Source: Algihabitans sp965233705 (lineage in GTDB: Bacteria; Pseudomonadota; Alphaproteobacteria; Kiloniellales; DSM-21159). From it: a DNA stretch of 64,000 nt. The notes beneath the pieces were generated by a model that was not told where the DNA came from, searched no databases, and saw only the letters and a list, made by a program, of their open reading frames with translations. Shown piece by piece: positions 50,342 to 58,930 of this stretch (within the stretch, counting starts at the first letter, position 1; each line of letters opens with the position of its first letter). The DNA lies in contig CBDDTF010000003.1 in assembly GCA_965233705.1 (NCBI GenBank), forward strand, positions 868,001 to 932,000, read 5' to 3'. A program made the translations under genes and the position numbers.

Positions 50342-50735
50342 GCTCCCCGGACCCAGCGGTTTCATTTTCCATAATAATCATTATGCGAGAAATGAGCCGG
50401 GGGGGAGCAGGCTGTGTCCCGGGGCTCCCGCCCCGAACCTCTCGCCCCGAGCCCCAGGCTCCCAGGCTCCGAGGCTCGCGGGCACCGAGGCTGCGAGGCT
50501 GCGAGTCGAGGTTGCGCCGGGCTGCCGCAGAGCGATGGCCGCAGAGCGATGGCCAGCGATGCCGCTTTGCCGAGGCGCCCTGCGCTTGCAACCGCCTTGG
50601 CGCGCTCCGGCGCGGGGCGCCGGCCCCTGGCGCGCCGCTGCACGGGCGCCCCGCCTGATCGTCCTGCCTGATCCGTCCTGCCCGATCGCCGGGCGGCGCT
50701 CTGGCCGGGCGGTCCGGCGCGCCGCGCTTCAGCGC
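50342..50735. other. Intergenic region with imperfect repeats and a Fur-box-like palindrome
   Basis: About 390 bp with no credible gene; open frames here have repeat-driven composition. It contains stretches of gaggct/cgaggct and gccgcagagcgatg duplications. At 50370-50385 lies an AT-rich palindrome, CATAATAATCATTATG. Confidence 0.5.
50370..50385. promoter_or_regulatory. Fur-box-like palindrome without an obvious target
   Basis: CATAAT-AATC-ATTATG has perfect 6-bp arms. Its right half matches the classic Fur consensus AATCATTAT at all nine positions; the left half matches weakly. It stands out in GC-rich DNA, but no start codon for a recognised gene follows. Confidence 0.35.
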
Positions 50736-50771
50736 AAAAAGAGCGGGCGGTCGCCTGGCGCGACCGCCCGC
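50736..50771 (-). terminator. Rho-independent terminator of the TRAP binding-protein gene
   Basis: A perfect 12-bp stem (GCGGGCGGTCGC at 50743-50754 and its complement at 50760-50771) with a five-base loop. On the minus strand it is followed by TCTTTTT. It lies 27 bp past the DctP stop. Confidence 0.9.
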
Positions 50772-50797
50772 CCCGTGCATCCAAGGATCTCAGACGC

Positions 50798-51829
50798 TTA
50801 GTTCATCTTCTTCTCGGCCGCCTCGATCTCGGACTCGAGGCTGTCCAGCACCTCCTGCCCGCTCTCGCCGGTCATTTCGATGAACTTCTCGCGGGCCTGG
50901 ACGGCGCGCTCCTCGAAGGCCGCGCGCTCCTCCGCGTTCAGGCGGATCATCTTCAGGTCCGGCTTGGCCTCCTTGATCTTCTCGAGGCGAGTCTCGTTGA
51001 ACTCGGCCTGGACCTCGAAGATGTAGTCGACCAGTTCGTCGACGGTCTCGTCGATCATCTCCTGCCGGTCTTCGCTGAGGCCCTCATACCAGTCGTTGTT
51101 GGTGACGACCGTCGTGGTGAAGGTCTGCTGCCCGGCCCAGATCATGTAGTCCTGGACCTCGTAGAACTTCATCTCCTGGATCGCGAAGATCGGGTTGACC
51201 TGGCCGTCGAGCTGCTTGAGCTGCAGGCCGCCGTAGACCTCCGAATAGGGCATCGGCGTCGGGTTGGCGCCGAAGGCCTGGTAGGCCTCGGTCAGCATCG
51301 GCGAGACCATGGTCCGCATCTTGAAGTTGTCGAAATCCTCGGGGCTGCGGATCTCGCGGTTGGCCGTCCAGACCATCTCGCCCTCGGGGTACATGGTCAA
51401 AAGCCTGAGATTCTGGTCCTCGAAGTCGTCCTCGAGCGTCTCGTAGAGCGTGTCGCTCTCGGCCAGGACGGTCTTGTTCACCTGGTCGTTCTGGCTCAGC
51501 AGATAGGGGATCGAGAAGACCTGGATCTCCTCGATCAGCGTGCCGAGGTGGCCGGGCGAGGCGTTGGCGAACTGGATCGCGCCGTTGGCGACCAGCTCGG
51601 TCAGGTCGGCCGAGGTGCCGAGGGTGCCGTAGGGGTAGACCGTGACGGTGATGTCGCCGCCGGACTTCTCCTCGATACGCTTCGCGAACTCCTGGGCATA
51701 GGCGTCCTGGACGCTGCCCTTGATCTCCTCGATCGCGAACTTCCACTCCTCGGCCTGCGCAGACTGCGCCTGGGCGCCCAACGCCAGCGCAACCGCTGCA
51801 CCGGCCGCGAACAGCAACTTGCGGGTCAT
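50798..51829 (-). CDS. TRAP transporter substrate-binding protein, DctP family
   Basis: 343 residues. A signal peptide (1-26, ending AQSAQAEE) precedes the DctP fold: VQDAYAQEFAKRIEEKSGGD (about 40-59), conserved Arg in FKMRTMVSPMLTEAYQAFGA (about 165-184) that salt-bridges the carboxylate ligand, and MPYSEVYGGLQLKQLDGQVN (about 188-207). The C-terminus is Glu/Lys-rich and helical. It binds an organic acid in the periplasm for the DctQM pair, transcribed divergently from the far side of a 450-bp control region. Unusually, the three parts are thus not in one operon. Confidence 0.92.
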   Translation of the reverse strand: MTRKLLFAAGAAVALALGAQAQSAQAEEWKFAIEEIKGSVQDAYAQEFAKRIEEKSGGDITVTVYPYGTLGTSADLTELVANGAIQFANASPGHLGTLIEEIQVFSIPYLLSQNDQVNKTVLAESDTLYETLEDDFEDQNLRLLTMYPEGEMVWTANREIRSPEDFDNFKMRTMVSPMLTEAYQAFGANPTPMPYSEVYGGLQLKQLDGQVNPIFAIQEMKFYEVQDYMIWAGQQTFTTTVVTNNDWYEGLSEDRQEMIDETVDELVDYIFEVQAEFNETRLEKIKEAKPDLKMIRLNAEERAAFEERAVQAREKFIEMTGESGQEVLDSLESEIEAAEKKMN

Positions 51830-52278
51830 GAAGAAAACCTCCGTGTCGGTGAAGTGCGTCAGGCTCGAGGGCCGAGCGGCCGTCTAGCGGACCGGCGCGA
51901 CCCGTCGCCGCAGCGTTTTCTGTTTCGGCACGGACAACCCAAGCGCGCCATCCGCCAGCCGACGCATTGCGCAAACGGTATCGCAGCTCTCCGCGATTTG
52001 CAAATTGCCCCCTCGCCACACGATGTAATGCAGGCCGTGGCGGTCAGGATTGAGACCGCGTGGCAAAAATCAAACCCCGGCCGCGAGTCGCTGCACTGCG
52101 GAAAGCTGCCAGGGAAGACGGTTCGTGTTCCGCACCTGTTGACTGAAAAAGGCGGATTTGTTCGGGCTTGCAGGGCGAATTGAGGTGGATATTCTGCAAA
52201 TTGCGCGAGTTGCTTTTTTTCCACAGGGCAATGTGCTTGTCTTTCCGAAGCTAAGGTTTCGCCCCAGAGGGGAAATGC
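51830..52278. promoter_or_regulatory. Divergent control region of the TRAP transporter
   Basis: About 450 bp with no supported gene, clearly less GC-rich. It contains TGCAAATTGC twice (51999-52008 and 52195-52204), a perfect ATTTGCAAAT palindrome (51996-52005) and TTGCGCAA (51967-51974). These are candidate operators for one regulator acting on both dctP and dctQM. Confidence 0.5.
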
Positions 52279-52896
52279 ATGAGCGATCAGTCCCCGCCTC
52301 CCCCACCCGAAACGTCGCGGGCCGGACGCCGCCCCAAGGGCGGCCCGGCGGGTGCGCTCAGTCTTCTCGACCGGGTGCTGGAGCGTTTCGAGGCCATCGT
52401 GCTCGCCTACGGGATCATCCTCATGGCGATCAACGTGATCGCCAACGTGATCGGGCGTCAGGTGCTCGGCCAATCGGTCTACTTCTCGGAGGAGCTGAAC
52501 CAGTTCCTCATCGTGTTGGTGACCTTCGTCGGTCTCGGCTATGCGGCGCGGCGCGGCCGCCACATCCGCATGTCGGCGGTCTACGACAACCTGGGTGACC
52601 GGACCAAGAAGGCGCTGATGGTGGTGATCGCGGCGGTGACCGCGGCGATCATGTTCCTGCTCGCCTGGTACGCCTATCTCTACGTGGTCAACGTGGCCAG
52701 CGGCGGCCGCGTGACGGCGGCGCTGCGGGTTCCCCTCTACCTCACCTACATCTGGGTGCCGATCGGCTTCGCCATCACCGGCATCCAGTACAGCCTCACG
52801 GTGGTGCGCAACCTGACCACCGCGGAGGTCTGGATCTCCTACTCCGAGAAGGACGTCTACGACGAGGACGATCCGACGATTGGAGCCGGCACATGA
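52279..52896 (+). CDS. TRAP transporter small permease, DctQ family
   Basis: 205 residues with a polar Pro/Arg head (1-30) and four membrane helices (about 38-60, 80-95, 112-135, 160-182). DctQ signatures are NVIGRQVLGQSVYFSEELNQ (about 57-76) and LGYAARRGRHIRMSAVYDNL. It couples the binding protein to the DctM channel. Start ATG 52279 follows GAGGGGAA. Its stop overlaps the dctM start. Confidence 0.92.
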   Translation: MSDQSPPPPPETSRAGRRPKGGPAGALSLLDRVLERFEAIVLAYGIILMAINVIANVIGRQVLGQSVYFSEELNQFLIVLVTFVGLGYAARRGRHIRMSAVYDNLGDRTKKALMVVIAAVTAAIMFLLAWYAYLYVVNVASGGRVTAALRVPLYLTYIWVPIGFAITGIQYSLTVVRNLTTAEVWISYSEKDVYDEDDPTIGAGT

Positions 52897-54173
52897 CCGA
52901 GACCATCATCGCCGTCATGATCGTCCTGCTGCTGCTGGGCTTTCCCATGATGATCCCGCTGATCTCGGCGGCGCTCGTGGGCTTCTTCTTCTTCTTCCCG
53001 ATCAACCCGGAAATCATGATCCAGCAGATGATCGGCGGGGTGAAGCCGACCGCGCTGATCGCCGTGCCGATGTTCATCTTCGCCGCCGACATCGTCACCA
53101 AGGGACACGCCGCCGACCGGCTGCTCGACATGGTGATGCGCTTCGTCGGTCATCTGCGCGGCGGCCTGGCGATCACCGCGGCGGCGAGCTGCACCCTGTT
53201 CGGCGCGGTCTCCGGCTCGACCCAGGCGACGGTGGTGGCGATCGGCGGGCCGCTGCGCCCGAAGATGCTGCAGGCCGGCTACAAGGACAGCTTCGTGATG
53301 GCGCTGACCATCAACGCCAGCGACATCGCCCTGCTGATTCCGCCGTCGATCGGCATGATCATCTACGGCGTGGTCTCGGGCAGCTCGATCGGCGAGCTCT
53401 TCATCGCCGGCATCGGACCGGGGCTGCTGATCCTCCTCCTCTTCGCGGTCTACTGCTATATCGCCGCCTGGCGCCAGGGCATCCCGCTGGAGGTCAAGGC
53501 CGACTGGCCGGCGCGCTGGCTGGCGGTCAAACGCGCCCTCTTCCCGCTCGGTTTTCCGGCGATCATCATCGGCGGCATCTACGCCGGCGTCTTCAGCCCG
53601 ACCGAGGCGGCCGCCGTCTCGGTGCTCTACGCCGTGCTGCTGGAGGTGGTGATCTTCCGCGCCGTGAAGGTCAGCGAGCTGCCGGAGATCGCGCTGTCGA
53701 CCGGCGTGATCACCGCGGTGGTCTTCATCCTGGTCGCCGCCGGCGCCGCCTTCTCCTGGACCATCTCCTTCGCCCAGATTCCCAACGCCATTCTGGAAGG
53801 CATTGGTCTGGCGGAGATGAACGCCACCGGGGTTCTGATCACGCTGTCGATCGCCTTCTTCATCGGCTGCATGTTCGTCGACCCGATCGTGGTGATCCTG
53901 ATCCTGGTGCCGATCTTCGCCCCGGTGGTCGAGGCGAGCGGCATCGACCCCATCCTGGTCGGCGTGATCGTCACCTTGCAGGCGGCGATCGGCTCGGCCA
54001 CGCCGCCGTTCGGCTGCGACATCTTCACCGCCATCGCGATCTTCAAGCGCCCCTACCTGGAGGTGATCCGCGGCACGCCGCCCTTCATCGTGATCCTGAT
54101 CGCGGTGGCCGCCGCGCTGATCGCCTTCCCCGACATCGCGCTGTTCCTGCGCGATCTGGCCTTCGGCAAGTAG
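52893..54173 (+). CDS. TRAP transporter large permease, DctM family
   Basis: 426 residues, about 12 membrane helices. Conserved elements are FIFAADIVTKGHAADRLLDM (about 64-83), AASCTLFGAVSGSTQATVVA (about 103-122), NASDIALLIPPSIGMIIYGV and VTLQAAIGSATPPFGCDIFT. It is the sodium-coupled channel subunit of the TRAP system. Translationally coupled to dctQ (ATGA). Confidence 0.93.
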   Translation: MTETIIAVMIVLLLLGFPMMIPLISAALVGFFFFFPINPEIMIQQMIGGVKPTALIAVPMFIFAADIVTKGHAADRLLDMVMRFVGHLRGGLAITAAASCTLFGAVSGSTQATVVAIGGPLRPKMLQAGYKDSFVMALTINASDIALLIPPSIGMIIYGVVSGSSIGELFIAGIGPGLLILLLFAVYCYIAAWRQGIPLEVKADWPARWLAVKRALFPLGFPAIIIGGIYAGVFSPTEAAAVSVLYAVLLEVVIFRAVKVSELPEIALSTGVITAVVFILVAAGAAFSWTISFAQIPNAILEGIGLAEMNATGVLITLSIAFFIGCMFVDPIVVILILVPIFAPVVEASGIDPILVGVIVTLQAAIGSATPPFGCDIFTAIAIFKRPYLEVIRGTPPFIVILIAVAAALIAFPDIALFLRDLAFGK

Positions 54174-54187
54174 GGAGGAGGTTCGGG

Positions 54188-54625
54188 ATGTTCGAACGGA
54201 TCCTGGTGGCCGTCGACGGCTCCGAGCATGCCCTCAAGGCGGTCGATCTGGCCGCCGACATGGCCCAGAAGTACGGTGCCAACCTGACGGTCCTGTCGGT
54301 CTACCGCCCGCTGCGCGTGCCCGACTCCACCCACTCCCTGGTGCGCGCCCGTGCCGTCGCGCCGCCGGCCGCCGAGCTCAAGGCCATGGCGCAGGAGGTG
54401 GTCGACGAGGCGCTGCAACGGGCCGCCACCCACGGCGTGCAGGGCGACGGGCTGGTGCGGCGCGGCCAGCCGGCGCGCACCATCGTCGAGGCCGCCGAGG
54501 AGGTGGACGCCGACGCCATCGTCATGGGCAGCCGCGGCCTCGGCGACGTCGGGGGGCTGCTGCTCGGCAGCGTCTCGCACAAGGTTTCCAGCCTGGCCCG
54601 CTGCACCTGCATCGTGATCAAGTAG
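54188..54625 (+). CDS. UspA-type universal stress protein linked to the TRAP genes
   Basis: 145 residues. Usp fold with ILVAVDGSEHALKAVDLA (5-22) and the ATP-binding MGSRGLGDVGGLLLGSVSHK (about 115-134, G-2x-G-9x-G-S form). It lies 14 bp after dctM with GGAGGAGG between them, so it is probably the fourth gene of the operon. In Halomonas the ectoine TRAP system TeaABC has a comparable Usp partner, TeaD, that modulates uptake; the same role is inferred here. Confidence 0.88.
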   Translation: MFERILVAVDGSEHALKAVDLAADMAQKYGANLTVLSVYRPLRVPDSTHSLVRARAVAPPAAELKAMAQEVVDEALQRAATHGVQGDGLVRRGQPARTIVEAAEEVDADAIVMGSRGLGDVGGLLLGSVSHKVSSLARCTCIVIK

Positions 54626-54653
54626 CGGCTGGCGCGCGGGGGACGGTTGCGCC

Positions 54654-55688
54654 TCAGGCGTCCGGCCGCTCCGGTCCGCCGTCGTCGTCGTGCCGGGGCC
54701 GGCGGGCGGAGGCGTCCCTGGCGGCGGCCTTGGCGCCGCGCGGGCGCAGGATGTAGAGCAGCGAGGGCACCGGCCGGCCGCGGTCCCGGCGCAGGCTGCC
54801 CTCCTCCCAATGCGCGATCTCCAGGCTCGCCGCCGCCGCCCAGGCGGCCACGGTGACCGGGTGATGGGCGAAGCGCCGGCTTTCCTGCAGGTGCCACCCC
54901 GGTGCCGGCGCCTTCTCCAGCGTGAAGGCGAAGCGGCCGTCCGGCCGCAGCCGCCGCGCTGCGGCGGCGAAGAGCGCCGCGAGGTCGCCCAGGTAGATGA
55001 AGACATCGGCGGCGACGATCAGGTCGTAGGGCGCCCCTGCCCGTTCCCCTGCCCGTTCCCCTGCCCGTTCCCCTGCTCCTGCGTCCTCCCCCAGCAGGTG
55101 CGCCAGGTCGCCCTGGTGCAGCCGGTCGTAGAGCCCGCGCGCCCGCGCCTTGGCCAGCATGCGGGCGGAGAGGTCCACCCCCTCGAGCCAGCCGCTCAGG
55201 TCCTTCAGCGCGGCGCCGGCGAGGCCGGTGCCGCAGCCGAGGTCGAGCACGCGCCACTGCCCCAGGCGGGCGTCGTCGCCCCCCAGGTCGGCCAGTAGCG
55301 CGGCGCGCAGCCTTTGCGGCGCGACATAGCCGAGATGCTCGACCAGGGCGGCCTCGAAGCGCGGCGCATAGTCGTCGAAGAGCTGCGCGACATGGGCCGG
55401 CGGCAGCCGCTCGGGCGTCGCGGCGGCGCCCAGCAGGGCCAGGCGCGCGGCCGCGCCGAAACGGTCTTCGGGCGCCAGCTCCAGGCAGCGGCGAAAGGCC
55501 CGGGCCGCCGCCTTGCGCCGGCCGGCCGCGGCTTCCGCCTCGCCGAGCGCGTACCAGAGGCCGGGCGCTCGCGGCGCCAGGTCGAGTGCCGCCGCGAAGG
55601 CCGCGGCCGACTCGGCGGCCTGTCCGTCCTGCAGCAGCGCCCAGCCGAGGTCCATGCGCCGGTCGGCGCGCAAATCGCCAGTTGTCAT
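54654..55688 (-). CDS. TPR-domain SAM-dependent methyltransferase
   Basis: 344 residues. Two TPR-like units (about 10-80: ALLQDGQAAESAAAFAAALD; LWYALGEAEAAAGRRKAAAR) precede a class I methyltransferase domain with VLDLGCGTGLAGAALKDL (about 145-162), ADVFIYLGDLAALFAAAARR and RLRPDGRFAFTLEKA. An in-frame 12-bp repeat (55034-55075) inserts a Gly-Glu-Arg-Ala tract near residue 205-218. The ribosome site is poor; an internal Met (about residue 12) is possible. Substrate unknown; similar proteins methylate small acids or quinone-like rings. Confidence 0.8.
   Translation of the reverse strand: MTTGDLRADRRMDLGWALLQDGQAAESAAAFAAALDLAPRAPGLWYALGEAEAAAGRRKAAARAFRRCLELAPEDRFGAAARLALLGAAATPERLPPAHVAQLFDDYAPRFEAALVEHLGYVAPQRLRAALLADLGGDDARLGQWRVLDLGCGTGLAGAALKDLSGWLEGVDLSARMLAKARARGLYDRLHQGDLAHLLGEDAGAGERAGERAGERAGAPYDLIVAADVFIYLGDLAALFAAAARRLRPDGRFAFTLEKAPAPGWHLQESRRFAHHPVTVAAWAAAASLEIAHWEEGSLRRDRGRPVPSLLYILRPRGAKAAARDASARRPRHDDDGGPERPDA
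55034..55075. repeat. 12-bp tandem repeat in the TPR-methyltransferase gene
   Basis: Three perfect copies of CCCCTGCCCGTT and a partial fourth give repeated Gly-Glu-Arg-Ala on the minus strand, inside a surface loop of the methyltransferase domain. Confidence 0.85.
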
Positions 55689-55859
55689 CGGGGTGTCGTC
55701 GGACGTCCAGGTCGCGCGCGGCGGCTCGCTGACTGCGGCCGCGGCGGCGCCAATTCTGCATATGGGAAAGGCGACCGGGGCGTCAAGCCGGCTTGCGCGG
55801 GCCGCGGCGACGCGCGCTCGCCTTGCTCACGCGCCGCCATCCGTTAGACTGCGCGCGTC

Positions 55860-56747
55860 ATGCCGGACAGCTCTCCCTCCGAGTCACCGCCCGACTCACC
55901 GTCCTGCGACGCGCGCGCGCCGATCGAGCGCCTGCGCGCCGTCATGGCGCGCCTGCGCGACCGCGACCGGGGCTGCCCCTGGGATCTGGCGCAGAGCTAC
56001 GCGAGCATCGCGCCCTACACCATCGAGGAGGCCTACGAGGTCGCGGACGCCATCGAGCGCGGCGATCTCGCCGAGCTGAAGGACGAGCTGGGCGATCTGC
56101 TGCTGCAGGTGGTGTTCCACGCCCAGATGGCGGCCGAGGACGGCGCCTTCGACTTCGACGCCGTGGCCGAGGGCATCACCGAGAAGATGATCCGCCGTCA
56201 CCCGCATGTCTTCGGCGCGGTGGACGCCGAGCATCCCGAGGCGGTGGCGACCAACTGGGAGGCGATCAAGGCCGCCGAGCGCGCGGCCAAGGCGGCCGCG
56301 GCCCCCGGCGAAGGCCCGGTCTCGGCGCTCGACGGGGTGGCTCGCGGCCTGCCCGCGCTGCTGCGCGCCGGCAAGCTGCAAAGCCGCGCCGCGCGGGTCG
56401 GCTTCGACTGGGGGGCGCTGGCCCCGGTGCTCGCCAAGATCGACGAAGAGCTGGCCGAGCTGCGGGCCGAGGTCACCGCGCCGCAGCCGGCGCCGCAGCG
56501 GGTGCAGGACGAGTTGGGCGACCTGCTCTTCACCGTGGTCAACTTGGCACGCCACCTGAAGATCGACCCCGAAGCCGCTCTCCGACATACAAACAGCAAA
56601 TTCGAGCGTCGCTTCCGCGCGCTTGAGGCGGAGCTCACCGCCGGCGGCGCGGACCTGGCCGAGGCCGGGCTGGAGGCGATGGAAGCCGCCTGGCAACGGG
56701 CCAAGGCGGCCGAGACAGACAGGCGAGAAGAGGACGAGCCGCGATGA
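55860..56747 (+). CDS. mazG: Nucleoside triphosphate pyrophosphohydrolase MazG
   Basis: 295 residues with two MazG domains. The N-terminal one is catalytic: RDRGCPWDLAQSYASIAPYT, IEEAYEVADAIERGDLAELK (EExxE, about 54-73) and DELGDLLLQVVFHAQMA (ExxD). The C-terminal one (about 185-270) repeats the fold: DEELAELRAEVTA and DELGDLLFTVVNLARHL. It hydrolyses NTPs and dNTPs to monophosphate and PPi. An SDR gene overlaps its stop. Confidence 0.93.
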   Translation: MPDSSPSESPPDSPSCDARAPIERLRAVMARLRDRDRGCPWDLAQSYASIAPYTIEEAYEVADAIERGDLAELKDELGDLLLQVVFHAQMAAEDGAFDFDAVAEGITEKMIRRHPHVFGAVDAEHPEAVATNWEAIKAAERAAKAAAAPGEGPVSALDGVARGLPALLRAGKLQSRAARVGFDWGALAPVLAKIDEELAELRAEVTAPQPAPQRVQDELGDLLFTVVNLARHLKIDPEAALRHTNSKFERRFRALEAELTAGGADLAEAGLEAMEAAWQRAKAAETDRREEDEPR

Positions 56748-57520
56748 TCAAGACCGTTGACCCCAAGACCTTCACCGTCTTCGTCACCGGCGCCACCGCC
56801 GGGTTCGGTGCCGCCTGTGCGCGGCGCTTCGCCGGCGCCGGCGCCCGCGTGGTGCTGACCGGGCGCCGCGCAGACCGCCTGGAGGCGCTGGCGCAGGAGC
56901 TCGGCGACCTGGCGCATCCGGTGGTGCTCGACGTGCAGGACCAGGCCGCGGTGGAATCCTGCATCGAACAGCTTCCGCCCGAATTCGCCCGGATCAACCT
57001 GCTGATCAACAACGCCGGGCTGGCCCTGGGCCTGGAGCCGGCGCAGGAGGCCAACCTCTCCGACTGGGAGACCATGGTCGACACCAACATCAAGGGGCTG
57101 CTCTACTGCACCCGCGCGATCCTGCCGGGCATGGTCGACCGCGACGAGGGGCACATCATCAACCTCTCTTCGGTCGCCGGCAGCTACCCCTACCCCGGCG
57201 GCAACGTCTACGGCGCGACCAAGGCCTTCGTGAAGCAGTTCTCCCTCAACCTGCGGGCCGACCTGTCGGGCAAGAACGTGCGCGTCACCTCGATCGAGCC
57301 GGGACTGGCCGAGACCGAATTCTCGGAGGTGCGCTTCAAGGGCGACACCGGCAAGGCGCAGACCGTCTACGAGGGGATGCAGCCGATGACCAGCGAGGAC
57401 ATCGCCGAGTGCATCTACTTCGCCGCCACCCTGCCGCGTCACGTCAACATCAACCGCATGGAGATGATGCCGGTGATGCAGGCCTTCGCCCCCTTCACCG
57501 TGCACCGTACCAGCGTGTGA
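56744..57520 (+). CDS. SDR family oxidoreductase, YdfG-like
   Basis: 258 residues. TGATAGFGAACARRFAGAGA (about 11-30), NNAGLALGLEPAQEANLSDW (about 87-106), Ser in INLSSVAGSYPYPGGNVYGATKAF-type region (Ser about 139-140, Tyr about 152, Lys 156) and a C-terminal VNINRMEMMPVMQAFAPF. The last element is typical of the YdfG/serine 3-dehydrogenase group, which oxidises 3-hydroxy acids such as L-allo-threonine and 3-hydroxypropionate with NADP. Coupled to mazG by ATGA. Confidence 0.88.
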   Translation: MIKTVDPKTFTVFVTGATAGFGAACARRFAGAGARVVLTGRRADRLEALAQELGDLAHPVVLDVQDQAAVESCIEQLPPEFARINLLINNAGLALGLEPAQEANLSDWETMVDTNIKGLLYCTRAILPGMVDRDEGHIINLSSVAGSYPYPGGNVYGATKAFVKQFSLNLRADLSGKNVRVTSIEPGLAETEFSEVRFKGDTGKAQTVYEGMQPMTSEDIAECIYFAATLPRHVNINRMEMMPVMQAFAPFTVHRTSV

Positions 57521-57598
57521 GGCTGAGCGGGGCAAACCCGAGCCCGTGTGAAGATCTCTCGATAAGCGGTTGATCTGGCGCGATTTCGAGGCGTCGCG

Positions 57599-58930
57599 TC
57601 AGGCGCCGCCCTTGAGCATCTGCAGCGGGTCGATGGCGTTGGTGCCCTTGCGAATCTCGAAATGGAGCTGCGGCTGGTCGACGGCGCCGCTGGAGCCGAC
57701 GCGGGCGATCGGCTGACCGCGGCGCACCGTCTCGCCCAGGCGCACGGCGACGCTGTCGGCGTGGGCGTAGGCCGTGACCCAGCCGTCGGCATGCTTGACC
57801 AGCACCAGGTTGCCGAAGCCCTTCAGCTCCGAGCCGACGTAGGCGACCACGCCGTTCTCGGCGGCCAGGATCGGCGCGCCGCGCGGCGCCGCGATGTTGA
57901 TGCCGTCGTTGTGCCGGCCGCTGTCCTGCGGGCCGTAGCGGGCCAGCAGGCTGCCCCGGATCGGCCAGGCGAAGCGGCCCCCGGCCCGCGCCGGCGGCTG
58001 CGGAATGGCCGCGGTCTGATGCCGCGCCGGCGGCGTCGCGGCCGGTGCCGGCTCCCTGCTTGCGGTCGGCTCGCGCGCCACCTGGGTTTGCGGGCGGCGC
58101 GGCGGCAGCGGCGGCTGCCCGGCGGTCCGGGGCTCCGCCTGCGCCTCGGCTGGCGCTTGTCTGGCCGGCGTTTGTCTGGCCGGCGTCTGTGCTGGCGTCT
58201 GCGGCCTTTGCGTCTCGCGTGCCTGCGGTGCCGGTGCCGGCGCCGCAGCCGGCGGTGCGGCTGCCACCTGTCGCGTGCCGGCATCCGGCAGCACCAGGCG
58301 CTGGCCGACGCGGATCTCGTAGGGCGCGCCGACGCCGTTGAGCCGGGTCAGCTCGCTCATGTCGACGCCGTGCAGCCGAGAGATGCCGTAGACCGTCTCG
58401 CCGGCCTTGACCACGTGGACCCGGGCGCGGGGGATGATCAGGTCGCGGCCCACCGTCAGGGGATAGGGCGGCTCCAGGCGGTTGACGTCGATCACCGCGC
58501 GCAGCGGCAGGCCCGCGCGCTGGGCGATGGAATAGACCGTGTCGCCCGGCCGGATGCGGTAGAGCCCGGCGGTGATCGGCCCCGCCCCCGCATCGCGTGA
58601 TACCCCCGCATCGCGTGATACCCCCGCCGCGCGCGTGTCGCCTGCCTGGGGCACCCGCCTGTCCGCCTGGGCAGCGGGCGCCTGGGGGACGGCCGATTGG
58701 GCGACGAAGTCGGGCGGCGGCGGCGGCCGGCGCGGCGGCAACCGCGGCGGGTCGAGCGGCGTGGTGGCGGGCTGCGGCAGGCCGGCTTGCGGCAGGCAGC
58801 CGCCCAGGCCGAGCGGCAGCCCGGCGGCCAGCGCCAAGGCGAGCAGCAGCGGCCGGGCCGCTGGGCTTCGGCCCGCACTCCGGCCCGGATTCCGGCCCAG
58901 ATTCCGGCCCAGATTCCGGCCCGGCCTCAT
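57599..58930 (-). CDS. NlpD-like lipoprotein: two LysM domains and a degenerate M23 domain
   Basis: 443 residues. A signal sequence ends LGLGGC (Cys about 45) behind a repetitive Gly-Arg-Asn head. LysM1 about 124-167 (YRIRPGDTVYSIAQRAGLPL), LysM2 about 170-214 (HVVKAGETVYGISRLHGVDM). A Pro/Gln/Ala-rich linker with duplications (QTPAR) follows, then the M23 fold about 318-443. In the last motif the HxH of active enzymes reads PQLHFEIRKG, so the first metal-ligand His is gone. That is the NlpD situation, where the domain activates an amidase rather than cutting. The position after pcm matches nlpD. Confidence 0.88.
   Translation of the reverse strand: MRPGRNLGRNLGRNPGRSAGRSPAARPLLLALALAAGLPLGLGGCLPQAGLPQPATTPLDPPRLPPRRPPPPPDFVAQSAVPQAPAAQADRRVPQAGDTRAAGVSRDAGVSRDAGAGPITAGLYRIRPGDTVYSIAQRAGLPLRAVIDVNRLEPPYPLTVGRDLIIPRARVHVVKAGETVYGISRLHGVDMSELTRLNGVGAPYEIRVGQRLVLPDAGTRQVAAAPPAAAPAPAPQARETQRPQTPAQTPARQTPARQAPAEAQAEPRTAGQPPLPPRRPQTQVAREPTASREPAPAATPPARHQTAAIPQPPARAGGRFAWPIRGSLLARYGPQDSGRHNDGINIAAPRGAPILAAENGVVAYVGSELKGFGNLVLVKHADGWVTAYAHADSVAVRLGETVRRGQPIARVGSSGAVDQPQLHFEIRKGTNAIDPLQMLKGGA
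58586..58621. repeat. 18-bp tandem repeat x2 in the nlpD-like gene
   Basis: Two perfect copies of CCCCCGCATCGCGTGATA encode a duplicated six-residue Gly-Val-Ser-Arg-Asp-Ala segment before the first LysM domain. Confidence 0.8.
58877..58924. repeat. 12-bp tandem repeat x4 at the nlpD-like 5' end
   Basis: Four units of ATTCCGGCCCAG and variants give the repeated Gly-Arg-Asn-Leu head before the lipoprotein signal. Confidence 0.85.

Noticed and set aside
50383..50801. Open frames in the region before the TRAP terminator
   Set aside because: Composition is driven by short GC repeats, no ribosome sites, no hydrophobic or domain pattern.
57521..57598. Terminator between the convergent SDR and nlpD-like genes
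   Set aside because: No stable stem followed by T residues could be found in either direction.
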